Positions 1 to 10,060 of a stretch of DNA of 64,000 nucleotides are shown one piece after another. A program made the translations under genes and the position numbers. The notes under the pieces were generated by a model, which was not told the DNA's origin, searched no databases, and saw nothing but the letters and a program-made list of their open reading frames with translations. Position 1 is the stretch's first letter, and every line of letters starts with the position of its first letter. The stretch comes from Steinernema hermaphroditum (lineage: Eukaryota; Nematoda; Chromadorea; Rhabditida; Steinernematidae), in contig CM059622.1 in NCBI GenBank assembly GCA_030435675.1, forward strand, positions 4,526,001 through 4,590,000, in the 5' to 3' direction.

Positions 1-700
1 TCAAAAGTTTAAAATGGTCGTGTTTCCTGATCACAAAAACCAAAAATTGAAAGGGGTGGATGGACCAGTGGTAAATCTGTTTTTTAAACGCTGCCAAAAG
101 ACTCGATAGTATCGATGATGTTTTGTTTGGTTTGCTTATTCACATCATACATATTCATCAGATATGAATCACTGAATCGCTTGAAGGTTCGTGGACAACA
201 ATGTTTCCTTTTTGGGATACCTTGTGGAGGTTTACTGATCTATGGAGGATTCGAAACAGTCGACCTTTGACCCGTCTACATAAACGGTTGCCAGTCCGCG
301 TGCTGTTATTCCAGATAAGCTCCATTTCCCGAAGCCCTTTGACCCTTCCGTCCGTGCCACGGGAGCCAGAGTACACGCTTTCTCACACAGAGCAAAGGTC
401 TCCCCCCAAGGGCCATGAGTTTCGTAGTGTCGCCTCTGCAAATGGCGTGTTGCGTAGCATGCAGAGTTCGCCGCGAAGGCCCTTATCACCCTCCGCGTCC
501 GCGTGTTTTCTGATCCCAGCAACGTTGGGGAGGACCGTCCCATTGCCGGAGGCTGGAGGCGTATCTCTATTTAACCGCGCCACTTAGGCCGTGCTTCTCC
601 ACATTTGCCCCTGTGCTCTTTAATCGGCGCCGGTGGCGACGAGGAACCTGTTCTGCGCGGTCTCCTCACGATTTCGCCCTCTTCTAATATACGCTTATTG
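1..700. other. Upstream spacer and GC-rich promoter region of the START gene
   Basis: No coding region is supported here. The first 200 bases are AT-rich. From about 300 to 680 the sequence is GC-rich and open in several overlapping frames on both strands, which is what a GC-rich promoter would give. A TATA-like CTATTTAAC lies near 567-576. No frame gives a recognisable protein. Confidence 0.5.
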
Positions 701-707
701 TTTTCAG
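701..707 (+). promoter_or_regulatory. Candidate spliced-leader trans-splice acceptor
   Basis: A TTTTCAG acceptor follows a T-rich stretch and ends 17 bases before the ATG at 725. No upstream donor or exon is visible, so this fits nematode trans-splicing of the START-domain mRNA. A 5' RNA end would be needed to confirm it. Confidence 0.45.
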
Positions 708-724
708 TTGTACCGATTTGAAAA

Positions 725-1857
725 ATGACTTCTATCGACGTTTTCGATGTTAAGGACACCCTTGCCCCCGAGCACGAGAAGGTAGAGAGAGCCTAAATGC
801 GAGATAGAAAAGGCCATGTGTTTCTTTAGTACAAGCAGGGACTCATAAACTCCAGCGAGAGTCTCAAGGAGGCCTACGAAATCTTCAACTCCGTGAGCTT
901 TGCCACCAAGGAGGACTGGAAGAAGGAGACCGAGCAGGGATCCGACGTCGTTTATTCGAAGAACATCAAGTACGGAAAGCTCTTCACCCTCAGCGTAAGT
1001 TTTGGAAAAAAATGGGGGAAATATTGGGACCTGATCAGCATCGACAGGAGCCACCTTTGTCAATTAAAAAATCGAAAATTAGTGCTTGTTTTTTGAAGAA
1101 GGGTGAAGGGGGCGCTATTTGATACTAACGGGTTTGATAGATGGCACTTTTTCTACCTAGATTATGCCTTTCTACTAACGTACAGCTTAACCAAGGAAAA
1201 CCTGAAGTGTGCGTGCCTGAGATCACTTAATTTCTCACAAAAAAATCAGAGGAGAGGAAGTTCTGCTGATTGGTCTCATTGATCACATTAATGGGCATAA
1301 TCAATTAAGACAACATAAACTTCTCTGTTCTAGTCCGAACTGCCCCTCGACTGCGAAACGGTCTTCAAGGACAACTGGACCGGAATCGAGAACCTCTCCC
1401 AGTGGAACCCCAACTACGCCTTCAGCCACAGCTTCAAGACCCTCACCGACCATGCCGACCTCATCCACGTGGGTTATAGAGGGCTGAGCCATAGAATAAA
1501 CTCGCGATTTAGTACGGAAACAACGACATGATGGTGGTGAAGGGACGCGACTTTGTCGTCGGTCGCATGTGGCGCAAGGTCGGAGAGACCTACTACCTCT
1601 CCGGACGCAGCTTCGAAACGCCCGACATTCCCGAGCAGAAGAACAACGTACGCGCCGTTTTGCACCTCGGAGCCGGCCGCTTCCAGCCTCACCCCACCGA
1701 CTCCACGAAGTGCAAGGTGGACTTCATCATGTGCCTTGACTTCAAGGGATGGATCCCGTCGAAGGTGATCAACGCCGTCATGGGCAAAATGATGATCCAG
1801 GACGCCGAGGTGAACAAGAAGCGCTGCGAGCAGATGCGTGACGCCAAGAGCGCTTAA
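725..1857 (+). CDS. START-domain lipid-binding protein, 233 aa, four exons
   Basis: Exons are 725-781, 830-994, 1334-1468 and 1513-1857; the introns are 48, 339 and 44 bases with GT..AG ends and all phase 0. The product is 233 residues, almost entirely one START (StAR-related lipid transfer) domain, whose usual length is about 210. Visible family features are WTGIENLSQWN at residues 89-99, GRDFVVGRMWR at 130-140, NNVRAVLHLGAGRF at 163-176, and CKVDFIMCLDFKGWIPSKVIN at 186-206, where the D-x-K-G-x-(I/L)-P block is characteristic. START domains bind sterols or phospholipids in a helix-grip pocket and move or sense them. No signal peptide or membrane anchor is seen, so a cytosolic protein is inferred. 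It resembles the STARD1/STARD3-like branch, but the ligand cannot be told from sequence. The start follows a likely trans-splice site. Confidence 0.9.
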
Positions 1858-2209
1858 GCGCGTTGGTGGATGTTGGTGATGACGTGTACGTACCCTCTAT
1901 TTATTGTATTGATTGAGAGTCTCCGCTAGATGATGATAAAGGAAAGTGACAGTCGGGCGATGGTGATAAGTGACGCGTGTGGGTCTTTGGAGCGGAGTCT
2001 AGCGGAGATGCCCGTATTGTCCAGGACACAGAAATAGGAAAGGAGATAGTGGCAGGAGATAAGGGACAACAGTTTTTATGACTATGGTTGAATCCAGGTT
2101 ATCTAGCCAATTCTTAAACGGAAAATGATGCCTACCCAAAAGGGTTTCTTTTTGAGACACGACACGATAATAGTAATGGACAGAGTACATGGAAGAAAAT
2201 CTGGGGCTG

Positions 2210-2275
2210 GGGTTGGCACTTCAAGTCGTCTTTTTACACTCGACTCGATGGAGTTTTTTGACTAGAATGTTAACC
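2210..2275. repeat. GAGTC-rich foldback element, short copy
   Basis: It begins GGGTTGGCACTTCAAGTCG and ends GTTAACC. The left half aligns with the left half of the element at 2714-2823. It is probably an eroded copy of the same family. Confidence 0.45.
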
Positions 2276-2417
2276 TTAATCTAGACCAACTTCAGAATAC
2301 TGACGGTTGTAAAAACATTAAAAATTTCGCTGTTTTCTACCTTTTGGTTATGCTGATTCATACTGGCTCCGATCATCATACTTTGGAGTAGTGGTTGCAA
2401 GTATGTACTGGACACAA

Positions 2418-2471
2418 AGTGTCACTTTCGATAGCTCAAAGTACCTTCGGTCGAAAGTTCACAGTGACACT
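2418..2471. repeat. Imperfect hairpin, 54 bases
   Basis: The outer arms AGTGTCAC (2418-2425) and GTGACACT (2464-2471) pair perfectly. The inner arms TTTCGA (2426-2431) and TCGAAA (2451-2456) also pair. There is a 7-base bulge on the 3' side and a 19-base loop. It could be a decayed transposon end or a small structured RNA; nothing shows transcription. Confidence 0.5.
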
Positions 2472-2713
2472 CCCTTGGTCTTGTTCGATAATGGAGACGA
2501 CACATGTCTCGAGAAAAGCTTTTTCCACAAAATGACTCATTTCCTAATAATATTCCGATAATAAGTAAGCAGAATGTTATGTAGAATAGAGGAAAGCATT
2601 GCGATATCTCGCCAATTGGAAAATTCCACGGGTGCGGCGCAAGTGAAAGGATCTAGTGAATCACGTATGTATTTCTCATGGTGTATGAATAACAGTCTCA
2701 CGCTGTGTTGTGT

Positions 2714-2823
2714 AGGATTGGCACTTCGAGTCGAGTCGCCTTTTTCGACTCAACTCGAATCGAGTCGGCCAATCGCGACTCAACTCGATGACTCGGCGTT
2801 TTCTGACTCGAAACGCCAACCCT
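2714..2823. repeat. GAGTC-rich foldback element with terminal inverted repeats
   Basis: The 110-base element starts AGGATTGGC and ends GCCAACCCT, which are inverted repeats with one mismatch. The interior is a chain of GAGTC/GACTC words that can fold on itself. It looks like a miniature inverted-repeat (MITE-like) element with no coding capacity. Confidence 0.6.
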
Positions 2824-4339
2824 AGTGCATAGCAGAGAATCTAGAACTTAAATGCCAACGAAGTTAATGTCACGCAGGCGACAAACGAGAAGAACATTTA
2901 CAGTAGCGCCGCGCAATGAAGGAAGCAACACACATCGAAGCAGTGAACGACACTTTGGCGAATTCTTCGACGTGTCACACCGAAGGGACACATCGATGAC
3001 ATTCTGCCGCGTTGTGAAATCCTATCACGTCATGGAAATGCACTTTTAACACAAACAAACCCCGTTTTTTGCAAGGGTAAGAATTTCGAAAATCTGTAAT
3101 GCAATAAGACATAGCTGCAATAAGGCATACGACTATGAGAAGTAGAACTTTAAATATTGCAGAGATGGTTATTTTTACAGTTATTAACTTCGTCGTCCAA
3201 ACTCTTCGTCCATCCTTTCTCTCTGAGCAGAGTGCGCGCGTTTGCGGATGCACAAAAACGGCGCCAGACATAACATTAGAAAAATTGCAAGTTCATCGGG
3301 CGTTTTGGAACAGCGAGAAACTGTATGCCGGCAGAGCTGACATGTATATGTTTCTCATGTTACCAATACGTGAAGGAAAGGCACTTAATTTTCCTGAGAA
3401 CCCGTAGGGAGGATTTGTTTCTACAATCCTACGAAGAACGCGAAAACATGGATGCGAGTGATCCTTGATGGATGTCAGTATCGACCTCTTTAGCAAATTG
3501 GACGTCGGGTAACTGTTAGTAAATGTTAGCGGAGCCGCTCGGGCGTTATGAGATAAAGGCTACTGTGACCTTTTACATGGAATTTGCTTATGGGACGAAG
3601 AATTTAAGCTCTTTGGAGGAGGAAGAACGAAAAGAATATAGATCTAATTGTCACCGCTGCTGGAACGCGCGATCGCCGTTCCATTGCAGGCGACGAACTG
3701 GATGACTCATAGAATAGCTAATGAGTTTGAGTCACGATAACCAAACTAAACCGACTGATGGAAATATTGTTTGGTGTTCTCTTCTTTTCCTACGTTTTTT
3801 GGTCTCTTAAGCCTTATACTTCCACAATCGAGCAACGGGAAAGAAAGAGTGACACATGTCGCCGTCTCCATGTAATTGTAGTTGTGGTCATTAATGCACC
3901 AATGAGCAATGGATAGAGATCTAGTGTAGATGCTCGACTTTGAAACGACAGAGTCTCACAGATCACGAAGTCAGCCTTCTGTAACCACAGATCAGAAGAC
4001 TGTGCCAGAGTTATTTAAGTTACAGTCTACTGTATATTCTCATTAGCAAATGTGGCTCATAAAGATGAGGATATAATGAATAAGTCTTTTAAGCACAATG
4101 TTACCTGCCATTGCCTCGGTGGGATATCCTCCTCACTCGTTTACGTGATCGCCGCGAACTTTCGCCACCTCTGTGACGCCACATCGTGCTGAAAGAATAA
4201 ACAGGACCACTAAAAGCCGACGGCACTCGCACTCGCAGGCGCCGCGCCCGCTCTGATCGTCTCGCCTCCTCGCGAACGCCTCTTTGCCCTTTCCTATATT
4301 CGTTGGTCGGCGCCGTTCGGCAGCGATTCGTATTTTGTC

Positions 4340-4370
4340 ATGCGGAGAACAACGAGAGTGCAAAGAAAGG
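4340..4370 (+). pseudogene. Possible orphan first exon resembling ribosomal protein L8 (rpl-2)
   Basis: An ATG after a GC-rich, promoter-like stretch (about 4130-4330) opens MRRTTRVQRK plus one base, then a strong GGTAAGTG donor. The nematode RPL8 N-terminus has the form MGRRIRxQRKG, with the same charged pattern. No downstream exon of that protein is seen before the tRNA genes. It may be a duplicated promoter and first exon, or chance. The match is only ten residues long. Confidence 0.2.
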
Positions 4371-4474
4371 GTAAGTGCACTCTGAAATGGCCATAAAATC
4401 GAATGGAATCGTCACTCTTTGGCGCTCCAGTAAACAGCAGTCACATCAACTTAGCCCAAGAAGATAAAAGGTTC

Positions 4475-4556
4475 TGACGAGAGTGGGATTCGAACCCACG
4501 CCTCCGAAGAGACTGGTGCCTTAAACCAGCGCCTTAGACCGCTCGGCCATCTCGCC
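4475..4556 (-). tRNA. tRNA-Leu, anticodon AAG
   Basis: On the minus strand the 82-base gene has acceptor arms GGCGAGA and TCTCGTC (one G-T pair) and discriminator A. The D-arm region reads TGGCCGAGCGGTC. The anticodon stem is CTGGT/ACCAG with loop TTAAGGC, giving AAG, which reads CUU leucine codons. A long variable arm (TCTCTTCGGAGG) marks a class II tRNA. The T arm is GTGGG-TTCGAAT-CCCAC. A and B box promoters are internal. Four T residues on the minus strand (4466-4469) can end Pol III transcription. No intron. Confidence 0.96.
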
Positions 4557-4652
4557 ACGTGCTTTGAACCGCGGATTATATATGATGTGGCAGTTGACCA
4601 GTGACAAGTGCACTTTAGTATTATCAGCAGTCGGGAAGAACAACTATCACCA

Positions 4653-4726
4653 GCCGCCATAGCTCAGTCGGTTAGAGCGTGGGTCTAATAAGCCCAAGGT
4701 CGCAGGTTCGACCCCTGCTGGCGGCA
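4653..4726 (+). tRNA. tRNA-Ile, anticodon AAT
   Basis: The 74-base gene has a perfect acceptor stem, GCCGCCA with TGGCGGC, and discriminator A. The D arm is TAGCTCAGTCGGTTAGAGC. The anticodon loop CTAATAA gives AAT, which reads AUU and, after A34 modification to inosine, other isoleucine codons. The T arm is GCAGG-TTCGACC-CCTGC. A T-run at 4732-4736 is the likely Pol III terminator. It is divergent from the tRNA-Leu gene, 96 bases away. Confidence 0.96.
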
Positions 4727-5625
4727 AAATCTTTTTACGTCTTTTAACCCACTATTCGTCCCACTTGTTGCACTACCTGGCTTAGTCGGGTTAGGTCAAC
4801 ATCTGGTGTAAAGTGGTCCGCCAATCGCACCACTGCTAAGGAGATCGCGCGATTACGGATCGTCTTGTGTTACAAATAAACATATTGTCAGCAGCAATGG
4901 CTCCATTCAAGCAATCTCCGAGAAATGCACCTCACAACGTGATTCGTTAAACTTGACTGATCTGCAAAACTTAACAATGTTGGAACAACAATTTGATCCT
5001 ATGCGACGACAGAAAGTGAGACTGGCTTAAGCAGTTGACATCGAGGTTCTCCGGTCGGACATGTGACTTTTCGTTCTTGATTCGGACTTAGGATGTTTGC
5101 CGAAGAACACGTGAATATAAAGGATAAACAAAAAAGGCATGCGGTAGCACGCCATCCGATTAATCGCAGTAGCCACAGTAGCCAATGTACTTTTCGATTT
5201 TCCCTATCAACTAAATTCATCTGCAGTGCAAGACAAGAGAAAAAGGGATACGTAAAACTATATGAATCTGTAGCCTTCGAGGTGTAGAATACTGATTTTG
5301 CCATGGAAAATCATGTGTGTGTGTCTGTTGAAAGTGTTACGTCACGCTGGCGGGTTTTAAAGACATTTTGCTTTCTAAGATAATTTGTCCTGTAGGCTTC
5401 TACAAGGTCTTTAGCAGTTGAACAAGACAAGACTAGTTCGATAAATGCTTCATGTTCTCACTCTGAGGTTATTTTTAGATAAGTAGCTGACTAATGACCA
5501 GTTTTTCGAATTTTATCTCATCACGTTCACTCACTGATAATTATAGCTATCAGCACAAAAATGATCGGAAACGTCAGAAGTCGGAGTAAACATTCACATC
5601 TCATTCGGTCTTTCAACTATCAGTC
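4727..5625. other. Spacer between tRNA-Ile and the first small membrane protein gene
   Basis: Apart from one weak minus-strand open frame (4999-5220, listed separately) nothing is supported. A short TG dinucleotide run lies near 5311-5322. The last 100 bases must hold the promoter of the gene at 5626, but no clear TATA box is seen. Confidence 0.4.
4999..5220 (-). CDS. Weak candidate: small hydrophobic-N-terminus protein, 73 aa
   Basis: A minus-strand ATG at 5220 directly follows a good acceptor-like CTTGCACTGCAG, which could be a trans-splice or intron site. The 73-residue frame has a hydrophobic stretch, roughly WRATACLFCLSFIFTCSS, followed by a short polar tail with two cysteines. No family is recognised. 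The length is within chance expectation for this base composition, and the opposite strand is open too. It is recorded only because of the acceptor placement. Confidence 0.18.
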   Translation of the reverse strand: MNLVDRENRKVHWLLWLLRLIGWRATACLFCLSFIFTCSSANILSPNQERKVTCPTGEPRCQLLKPVSLSVVA

Positions 5626-5922
5626 ATGCGGCTGGTCCTCCTTCTTCTCTCCGTCCAGTTTTTATTTGCCACTGCGGCGCCAGTCTTTGAACTCTTCTCC
5701 AGCACTGAAGCCCCATCCGAGCTGACAAGCAGTTCAGCAGTTCCTGACTCTGGTGAAGTCGTAACCGTATCCGCGCTGCCCCTCAAAGACGACGCAATCT
5801 CCAACTTTGTGCTAAATGTGCTTCTGAGGCAGTCGATGCTGTATTTCTGCGTGGCGATGACTATTTTTGTTGTGGTGACAGTCATTGCCGCCTTGAGGTC
5901 GTCACGAAAGGACGTGAGCTAA
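5626..5922 (+). CDS. Small signal-peptide and single-pass membrane protein, 98 aa (paralogue 1)
   Basis: Single-exon gene. Residues 1-18 form a signal peptide (MRLVLLLLSVQFLFATAA). Residues 19-60 are a Ser/Thr-rich, acidic ectodomain beginning PVFELFSS. Residues about 71-90 are a membrane helix, followed by a short basic tail RSSRKDVS. A type I membrane protein at the surface or in vesicles is inferred. The start is fixed by the paralogue at 7053: the 13 bases CAGTCATGCGGCT are identical around both ATGs, and both products share PVFEL, FVLNV and an S-x-R-K-x-V tail. A polyadenylation signal AATAAA lies at 6000-6005, 78 bases after the stop. No domain family or function is recognised. Confidence 0.75.
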   Translation: MRLVLLLLSVQFLFATAAPVFELFSSTEAPSELTSSSAVPDSGEVVTVSALPLKDDAISNFVLNVLLRQSMLYFCVAMTIFVVVTVIAALRSSRKDVS

Positions 5923-6005
5923 GCTAAATATTTCCCACTGTACAAACGATGCACATATTCTTCTCTTCACTGTACGTACTTGTAAATATCGGATTTCTCA
6001 ATAAA

Positions 6006-7052
6006 GTTTGACCATGTATGATTCATGCGGTGATCATGTTTTGATCGACAAGATGATTGATCATTGTATTTCTTTGCCTGCACCACTCAGTTCAAGGTTC
6101 ATGTTTGTTTTCCACATTGCAGTCGTTGCTGAACGAGAATCGAGTTATCGATTGATGAATTTGATATAGGTGTTCTTCATAGTAAAAACTACTTCGAATT
6201 TGCTTTCGTGGGATAATCCAGAGGTGCCGACGAGTCCACGACTCGAGACTCGGACTAGATGGATTTTTTGGGCACCTTTTTGGGCTCGTTTGGATTTCGG
6301 ACTCAATCGGCATTTCTAGTGTAACCTCAATTTAATTTGTCAGGCTTTAAGTTGATTGTTGATTCCTTTACAGTAAAATGCACTTGAGGTGCTTTATGTG
6401 GTGGGATATGCAAATTCACTCATGCAAATTCACTCAAAAATAAACTATTTTTGAATGGTCTAACCTGACTTTTTAAGGTGATCACCGATTTCATCTATTG
6501 GACGAATTCCCGATAGAACGTTTATTTAATCACGCGAAACGTGTCGGCCACTCCCGTCCGTTCATCTCTGAGTTTATTACAAGGACATCAGCTGCTCTGT
6601 TTACCTAACCTTCTTTAGAATAAAGACCCACGACTGAAGTCAGTAGCACCTATCACCTACATCGTGAAACGTCACGGTCGTAAATTTGTTTTGAGATCAT
6701 CAACGATCCGATAAGGATCGGCGAACATTGCTCCGTTCATAGTAACATGTCTGCCTGGGACAATATGTCTGTTTCTCGTGGAGTATCTTCCATTTATTGT
6801 GGTCTTTTGTGGACGAAAGTGAAAAATACAGCATCCCGCTGCTGTTTACTTTATCGGTGATGGTGTGAGTCACACGTCTTTTTACATGAACTTTTAGTTT
6901 TGAAAGCATCGAAATGAAGACTTATTCTTTTGGAACCCCATTAAGTTTATTTTGAATGACTCATCGACAGCATTCCCAAAAAACGGGTCTTTTCTGCCAC
7001 ATCTGATATGTTGGTCCACATTTAGCCAAAGTCGACATGTTATACGCCAGTC
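6006..7052. other. Spacer between the two small membrane protein genes
   Basis: It holds a foldback repeat (6220-6317) and otherwise no supported gene. A TGACTCA (AP-1-like) word at 6957-6963 lies about 90 bases upstream of the second gene and could be a regulatory site. Confidence 0.4.
6220..6317. repeat. GAGTC-rich foldback element
   Basis: The ends AGAGGTGCCGA and TCGGCATTTCT are inverted repeats with two mismatches. The interior carries GAGTCC/GGACTC words. In reverse orientation it resembles the element near 39258-39365. It has no coding capacity and is MITE-like. Confidence 0.55.
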
Positions 7053-7373
7053 ATGCGGCTTCCTATCCTCATTGTTGCTGCTCTGCTTCTATTTACCACC
7101 GCGTCGCCAGTCTTTGAACTCATCTCCGCTATTCATGACCTGTCAAACCGCACAAATCTTGTTCATCCAGCCAAGCAAGACGATGAAGAGAGAATTGAAC
7201 TCCAAATACCGTTCAAGGAGTACATGATCGCAGCTTTTGTTCTGAATGTCGTTTTTGTTCTCGGGTTGTCGGCGCTAGCATTGAGCGCCTTCATAATTAT
7301 CATGATATGCGCAGCAGTGATTTCAGCTCGAAAGAATGTGGACAAGCACGAATACGAATATTACTCTTTATAG
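7053..7373 (+). CDS. Small signal-peptide and membrane protein, 106 aa (paralogue 2)
   Basis: Single-exon tandem paralogue of the gene at 5626. Residues 1-17 are a signal peptide (MRLPILIVAALLLFTTA) followed by the shared PVFEL(I)S block. The ectodomain (about 19-55) is charged and has one N-glycosylation sequon, NRT at 32-34. Residues about 59-92 are strongly hydrophobic, long enough for one long or two short membrane passes. The tail SARKNVDKHEYEYYSL is longer than in paralogue 1 and tyrosine-rich. The ectodomains have diverged much more than the signal peptide and membrane parts, as in fast-evolving surface proteins. No canonical AATAAA is seen downstream. Function unknown; both could instead be precursors of short secreted peptides. 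Confidence 0.75.
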   Translation: MRLPILIVAALLLFTTASPVFELISAIHDLSNRTNLVHPAKQDDEERIELQIPFKEYMIAAFVLNVVFVLGLSALALSAFIIIMICAAVISARKNVDKHEYEYYSL

Positions 7374-9650
7374 CTGCCTACTTTAATGTCACTATACCGA
7401 TTCTCACATTCATGAATTAACGATTCTCGGCAACTTACCACTACTGTGGGAATTACAACCGAACCGATCCATCGCGTCATCCGTCTTTAGCACAGTCCGT
7501 ACCGTCATGTGCTCGAAGAAGGACCACGTGATGGATGGTCCTGGGTAGGAGTCTTATCAATAGACGAAAATAGAATCAGAAGTTTGCTGTCAAGGGTCGT
7601 CTATAAATAACCTCTATATTATCGTATCGATTCTGATAGCCTTTCTTGGTAGGCCTGGCTACATCTTGAAACAACGGGAATGCGTTTATAAAAAGAGAAT
7701 TTCTTTCGACGCTACGCCTCTCCATGGCAACCGATGCGCTTTTGAACTGATGCGTCTTCCGGTAATTACGGTGAAAACGGGCAATTGGCGGGAATAACAT
7801 GGACACGTTAATATTTTGGAAAGGTTTGAGAATCGTTCTTCAACTTATGCCTTACAGTTGCGAACTTCTTCACCAAAGATGGCACAAAAGTTCACGTACA
7901 AAAAGAGTCACCGAAGGCAAGTTGCCACTGACATGTCGATCCCCTCCATATAAAGGAAGGGGGCACCCGCGGAAGAACTCGCTGCGGGATAAACACATTT
8001 AAACCCTCTCAGAAGAAGTATGAGTCAGCTCCAACCAAATATAGAAATTCCGGGAATTCTGGACAGCGCCATCTGCATGGTGCTGGACTGCTTCCTGTTA
8101 GATGCTCGGAAAACAGAGCAGCAAAATGCAGATGGCTGTGCTCAGACGTTGTCGTGATGCTATGCGATGCCCAAGTCCTAAAAAGCTCCGCGATGCTTTT
8201 TTCAGCGAGAATTTTGTTACCTCTTTTTCACTTTTGAGACGGCGCATAGTGGAATTGTTAATATTATGTCGAATATGTGGAAGCATTGCTCCAATCCTTC
8301 CTCATACAGATGAACTTTATTATACGTAAATTGAATATGCAATATAATAAAAACAACCGGTATAAGGAACGGCCAGAAAGGATGCGGAGAACATAATGCA
8401 ATGTTGGGGGTTACCAACAAAGACACTGTTTATACATTATTCATACATATGAACATGAAACCTTTATTGAACAGCTTAACATTGAAGGAGTTATATAAAT
8501 AGGTTCCAACGAAAGACTTTGCTTTCCTGATGGGAGAGCCTGAAGGGAAACGACTTTGTTTTGACTGACTCAAACAAAGGTGGGAAGATTACGTAGATGT
8601 CTGAATACCAAGGATTAGCTAAAGGCGCACGATGACGTACGCAGTTTTGATGACGTCAACACGGCTATCACCGAGTATAGCGATGAAGAAGACCAACGTG
8701 GGCGCTGTCGGCTCTAGCCTGAAAGCATTGTTTCTCTCTTTAGTACTCCCATTTTATCAGGGCTAACGCAGATCATGATGTATGGCAAACATCGGAAGAT
8801 TTATACGAAGTCTGATGTTTGTTTGTCTACTGTGCAATTCACATGTTAATCATTAATTTACACACTCTTCAAATAGAGGAGTTTGCCTTACGAGATTGTC
8901 ACCACAACAAGAAGCTGTCGTCCTCACGTACCAGATGCACCTATGCCATCTTAACGTTTGCTAACTTCCGCTAAGATCGCCATAGATGCTTCAGGGACGG
9001 TGAACTACCACATGGACTGTCGAAGATGTGAATATGTGACTACCATCGCTAGCCCTCTAGTATCTCGAGTCACTTGACAAAGGTGCCAAGCGAGAGGAGA
9101 TCCTAGAGGCGACTGAGACGTGAGGACGAAGAAGACGCGTAAGGCGGAACGTCTTGGGCGGTGTTAGGCGATGAGTAAGTCTTGCATTTACGTCTTGTTT
9201 ACAGTTAGCGGTTAGCTTTCAGGGAAACAAGAGTGCAGTGTTATTATAATGAGAAGCGAATATGGAGACAACAAGTAAATTAGGGGTATCTTCATTCCTT
9301 GAAGGGAAGTTGGCGTGTTAAGAACCTCCTTGCGTTCCCTCAAGCATCTTCACCATTTAGCATACTAAATCTCCATGCCACAACAGTCGAGATACTTGAG
9401 AGTGCGAAGAAAGTGACCATAATGTAGAAGGCCACCTGTGACTGAGAGATTCGGGGACACATCACACTAATTTTACTGTTTTCATCTCATCCCAGTCGGA
9501 AGTTGTTCTTCACATAGGGATGAAATTAAGTGGATGTACGCACGTAGATCTGACGACAGAATACGCGACGTTCCGGTGACGTCTGACTTCCGTATTGCTT
9601 AAAATCTTTTCGAATTTGTCAACCTGTTCGGCTGGCCATCGTGATTTCGC
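7374..9650. other. Intergenic spacer
   Basis: No gene, RNA or clear repeat is supported. Open frames are short and lie on both strands without splice-site support. Confidence 0.4.
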
Positions 9651-9654
9651 CTTT

Positions 9655-10060
9655 GCGATGCCTTCGAACAAGACTCTTCGATCCACTGGCGATGCGCTCG
9701 ATCGTTTGTCAAGCTTTGTACCCCCGGCTATTGGTTGGGTCGTCCAATCGTTCTCTAAGAAATGAATTGAGTGGTCGTTCTCGGCCATCGATGTTGGCAC
9801 AGCCCCCGGAACGCCTCGAACACCTGCAGTCGTAGTTCCATCCTCCTGGTCAAAAAGCTCATCACAGCCACCCGACTCCACCGCGCCCACCACTAAAACT
9901 GCCGAAGATCCACTGCAACGCAGAAGCATCCCCGAGCAGAAGATGGCTCTCCAGCGTCGTGGTTCCACGTTAACCAACTTCTTCGCTTCTGAGAAGCCCG
10001 TGCACACTGATGAATTCGCCATTTTCTGCTCGAACATCGTGCCCAGAAAGCAGGAAGCCT
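9655..10060 (+). repeat. R1 dispersed element, copy 1, with coding relic
   Basis: On the plus strand, an ATG at 9658 opens MPSNKTLRSTGDALDR, meets one TGA, and continues in the same frame through GTPRTPAVVVPSSW and RRSIPEQKMALQRRGS. The VVVPxS and IPEQKM blocks match other R1 copies in the same order. A 175-codon frame on the opposite strand is taken as a shadow because homology to the other copies follows the plus strand, though this is not certain. Probably a decayed gene or mobile-element fragment. Confidence 0.45.

Larger units (their letters stand above)
1858..4130. other. Intergenic spacer with foldback repeats
   Basis: No gene is supported. It holds two GAGTC-rich foldback elements (2210-2275 and 2714-2823) and an imperfect hairpin at 2418-2471, each listed separately. 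The open frames are short and none resembles a known family. Confidence 0.5.

Noticed and set aside
9510..10037. 175-codon minus-strand frame
   Set aside because: No recognised motif; the plus strand of the same DNA carries blocks shared with other R1 copies, so the minus frame is probably a shadow. Some doubt remains.
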